Assembly: GCA_002862545.1 (NCBI GenBank)
Contig: PKDJ01000147.1
Span: 1-39,855, forward strand
DNA from: Pseudomonadota bacterium
GTDB lineage: Bacteria; Myxococcota_A; UBA796; GCA-2862545
DNA length: 39,855 nt
Direction of reading: 5' to 3'
The notes beneath the pieces were generated by a model that made no database searches, was not told the DNA's origin, and saw only the letters and a list, made by a program, of their open reading frames with translations. This document shows positions 37,738 to 39,855 of this stretch, in pieces. Position 1 is the first letter of the stretch; every line of letters begins with the position of its first letter. Made by a program: the position numbers and the translations under genes.

Positions 37738-37770
37738 GGACACGACCGTGCTTCAGGGGGATGGGCCGCT

Positions 37771-37785
37771 CGTGCATACTGCACG
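37771..37785. promoter_or_regulatory. Perfect dyad CGTGCA-TAC-TGCACG, possible operator
   Basis: An inverted repeat with six-base arms and a three-base spacer lies in the 166-base gap between the aldehyde dehydrogenase and Tat-signal genes, 118 bases ahead of the latter's ATG. Dyads of this size are typical repressor sites, and it may also form a small RNA hairpin. No cognate regulator is encoded nearby. Confidence 0.3.
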
Positions 37786-37903
37786 TGCCGGAGCCCACGC
37801 GTCGTGTGCTCCCCCACGCGCGTCTCGGACGGTGCGTGCGCGTCTCCGAGGTTGTGCAGGAGGAGACGTCGAGTGGAGACTGGGCCCACCGAGAGGAGCT
37901 GAC

Positions 37904-38446
37904 ATGTCTGGACTGATCACCCGAAGACATGTGCTGGGGCTTGCGGCTGCGGGCAGTGCTGTCCTCGCTGCGGGTGGTGTCGGGCTCGCCCTCCGTGGCT
38001 CCGTCCTCCGGGAGCCTCGACGCGCTCTGCGCGTGCTCGACCCGGTGGGCTTCTCGGTGGTCGCTGCGGCTGCGGATGTGTTCTGCCCCGCGACCGAGAC
38101 GCTGCCGAGTGGATGGGACCTCCTCGTTCCGGAGAAGGTCGACGACCTGTTGGCTGCCCAGCTGCCTGGCGCTGGTGATGAGCTGGGGCAGGCGCTGTTG
38201 CTGCTGGAGAACGCCTTGGTGGGTGCCGTGCTCGATGCCCGACCACGTCCCTTCACGGCGTGCGACCCCGCTGTCCGGCTCGAGGTACTGCGTGCGTGGC
38301 AGCGCAGCGCGATTCCGCTTCGACGCACCGTCTACAAGGCCCTGCGTGGGCTGTGCAGCGCGCCCTATTGGGCTGACCCCGTCGTGTGGGAGCACGTCGG
38401 CTACCCAGGACCACCGCGCTACGCAGCGCTCGGGGGTGGACAGTGA
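37904..38446 (+). CDS. Tat-signal small subunit associated with GMC oxidoreductase (gluconate 2-dehydrogenase subunit 3-like)
   Basis: This 180-aa protein has an excellent ribosome site (AGGAG six bases before the ATG). A twin-arginine signal TRRHVLGLAA (6-15) is followed by a hydrophobic stretch to about 33. The mature helical domain resembles the small 'subunit 3' that escorts GMC-family flavoproteins (region AADVFCPATETLPSGW, then Leu-rich helices). Its stop overlaps the next start (GTGA), which supports a stoichiometric complex with the flavin subunit. A folded, FAD-loaded catalytic subunit without its own signal could be carried out through this Tat partner, which is known for related dehydrogenases and inferred here. 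Confidence 0.8.
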   Translation: MSGLITRRHVLGLAAAGSAVLAAGGVGLALRGSVLREPRRALRVLDPVGFSVVAAAADVFCPATETLPSGWDLLVPEKVDDLLAAQLPGAGDELGQALLLLENALVGAVLDARPRPFTACDPAVRLEVLRAWQRSAIPLRRTVYKALRGLCSAPYWADPVVWEHVGYPGPPRYAALGGGQ

Positions 38447-39855
38447 GCGGCATCCTCGCAGGGCGTGGGGTCGGCGCCGACATCGAGCGGTCGGTCGACG
38501 TGTGCATCATCGGCTCGGGCGCAGGGGGGGCAGTCCTCGCGGCGGGGCTTGCCGAGGCCGGGCTCGACGTGCTGGTCCTCGAGGCGGGTGGCGCGAACAC
38601 CCGCGCGGACTGGGGTGAGCTGAAGGAGGACATCTCCTATCCGCTGCTGTACCAGGACCGTGGCTCCAGAGCGACGGCTGACCTCGCGATCACCGTGCTG
38701 CAGGGACGAACGCTCGGTGGGAGCACGGTCGTGAACTGGACGACCTGCTTCCGCACGCCGGAGCGGGTCCTCGAGCGGTGGCGCACCGAGCATGGTCTCG
38801 AGTCGTTCACTCCCGGAGAGCTCGAGCCACACTGGGTCGCCGTCGAGGAGCGCCTGAACATCCACCAGTGGCACGAGGCGCTCGTCAACGCGAACAACGA
38901 TGCGCTGCGCCGCGGCTGTGAGGCGCTGGGCTGGGAGTCGCACGTCCTGCGACGCAACGTGCGTGGCTGCGCGAACTCCGGCTACTGCGGCCTCGGGTGT
39001 CCAGTCGGTGCCAAGCAGGCGATGCACCTGACGTACCTGCCCGATGCCATGGCCGCTGGTGCTGAGGTGATCACGGACTGCCGGGCTGACCGGCTCGAGG
39101 TCGAGGGCGACCGGGTCGTGGCGGTGCATGCGTCACTCCTGGAGGGAACGACGGATCGCCCCAGTGGGGCGCGACTCGTGGTGCGGCCCAAGGTCGTCGT
39201 GAGCAGCGGAGGAGCGATCAACGGACCCGCCCTGCTGCTGCGCTCCGGACTGCCGGAGGGGGGCGTGGGGACCGGCACCTGGCTGCACCCCGTCGTCGGC
39301 GTCATGGGCGAGTACGCGGACCGTGTCTCTGCGTGGTCCGGTGCCCCGCAGTCCGTGAGCAGTCACCAGTTCATCGATCGCGGACCGGACAAGGTCGGCT
39401 TCTTCATGGAGGCGGCACCGCTTCATCCCATGCTGTCGGCGCTCGCATTCACTGGACTGGGAGCCGAGCAGACCGCGATGATGTCGCGTCTGGCGCACGT
39501 CGCGAGCGTGATTGCGATTCACCTGGATGGCTGGGTTCCAGGCGATGTCGGTGGCACGGTGACGCTGAAGTCCGACGGGCGGCCCAGCCTAGACTACCCG
39601 GTGAGCCCGATGCTGGCTGAGGCCTTCGCCGCGGCGCACGAAGCGATGGCGCGGGTTCATCTCGCAGCAGGAGCGAAGCGCGCCGCCAGTCTCCACGTCG
39701 AGCCGATTCAGCTGCGGTCCGAGGCGGACCTCCCGACCCTGGCTGCGGCCCCCTACGGCAGCCTGGAGCACAGCATCTTCTCCGCGCACCAGATGGGGGG
39801 CTGCCGTGCGGGAGCCGACCCCTCCACCAGTGTCGTCGATCCCGAGCTTCGGCAC
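38443..39855 (+). CDS. GMC-family FAD alcohol oxidase/dehydrogenase, 3' end cut by window edge
   Basis: This flavoprotein begins at GTG 38443, overlapping the upstream stop, and reads open to the right edge (471 codons visible). The FAD-binding GSGAGG is at 24-29, with VLVLEAGG after the second strand. LQGRTLGGSTVVNWTTCFR is the typical GMC GGSS-like segment. NSGYCGLGCPVGAKQAMHLT matches the long-chain fatty-alcohol-oxidase branch. The C-terminal catalytic His is in SAHQMGGCRAG (H449). The protein has no export signal, consistent with piggy-back export on the Tat subunit encoded upstream. The likely role is oxidation of an alcohol to an aldehyde, which the aldehyde dehydrogenase then converts to the acid. 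Electron acceptor and substrate are unknown. Confidence 0.92.
   Translation, partial: MSGILAGRGVGADIERSVDVCIIGSGAGGAVLAAGLAEAGLDVLVLEAGGANTRADWGELKEDISYPLLYQDRGSRATADLAITVLQGRTLGGSTVVNWTTCFRTPERVLERWRTEHGLESFTPGELEPHWVAVEERLNIHQWHEALVNANNDALRRGCEALGWESHVLRRNVRGCANSGYCGLGCPVGAKQAMHLTYLPDAMAAGAEVITDCRADRLEVEGDRVVAVHASLLEGTTDRPSGARLVVRPKVVVSSGGAINGPALLLRSGLPEGGVGTGTWLHPVVGVMGEYADRVSAWSGAPQSVSSHQFIDRGPDKVGFFMEAAPLHPMLSALAFTGLGAEQTAMMSRLAHVASVIAIHLDGWVPGDVGGTVTLKSDGRPSLDYPVSPMLAEAFAAAHEAMARVHLAAGAKRAASLHVEPIQLRSEADLPTLAAAPYGSLEHSIFSAHQMGGCRAGADPSTSVVDPELRH

Overview
The window is high-GC, densely packed bacterial chromosome with short intergenic gaps (none over about 215 bases) and many stop/start overlaps. 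The gene content points to a Myxococcota-like (former deltaproteobacterial) host. It has Ser/Thr kinase-fold proteins, many secreted lipoproteins, an RCC1-repeat protein, an FG-GAP/VCBS-type lipoprotein, a SUV3-like helicase and a Tat/GMC alcohol-oxidase module. The host assignment is inference from gene content only. I see no tRNA, rRNA, CRISPR array, insertion sequence, integrase or phage gene.

Region 1 (1-8313, all minus strand) reads as one seven-gene operon. In transcription order it encodes a membrane-anchored kinase-fold protein lacking every catalytic residue (pseudokinase), a secreted carboxypeptidase-regulatory-like domain protein, a lipoprotein, a family-5 (peptide/nickel type) binding protein, two DppB/DppC-type permeases, and an ATPase cut by the left edge. 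Joining a pseudokinase to an oligopeptide-type importer is the most unusual arrangement in the window.

Region 2 (8491-13624) holds housekeeping genes: a small lipoprotein, purH and purD (divergent), a TrmN6-like methyltransferase, an unrecognised gene and the ribosome-rescue hydrolase gene arfB. A small membrane protein (13625-14170) follows.

Region 3 (14128-23970, minus) is a second seven-gene run. In transcription order it encodes a sensor histidine kinase, two tandem paralogous lipoproteins, an OmpR-type response regulator, an alpha/beta hydrolase, a HEAT-like helical protein, and a DUF3857/transglutaminase-like protein that seems to lack the active-site cysteine. A two-component pair separated only by two related lipoproteins suggests envelope sensing or control of those lipoproteins.

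Region 4 (24183-32373) mixes orientations: an FG-GAP lipoprotein, GreB, a possible small protein, a lipoprotein, rlmN, an intact Ser/Thr kinase, a voltage-sensor-type K+ channel with a cytosolic TrkA-N domain, and a secreted seven-repeat RCC1 protein with paired cysteines.

Region 5 (32439-39855, plus) encodes a SUV3-like helicase overlapping a membrane protein, then an aldehyde dehydrogenase, a Tat-signal small subunit and a GMC oxidoreductase cut by the right edge. The last three look like an alcohol to aldehyde to acid oxidation module.
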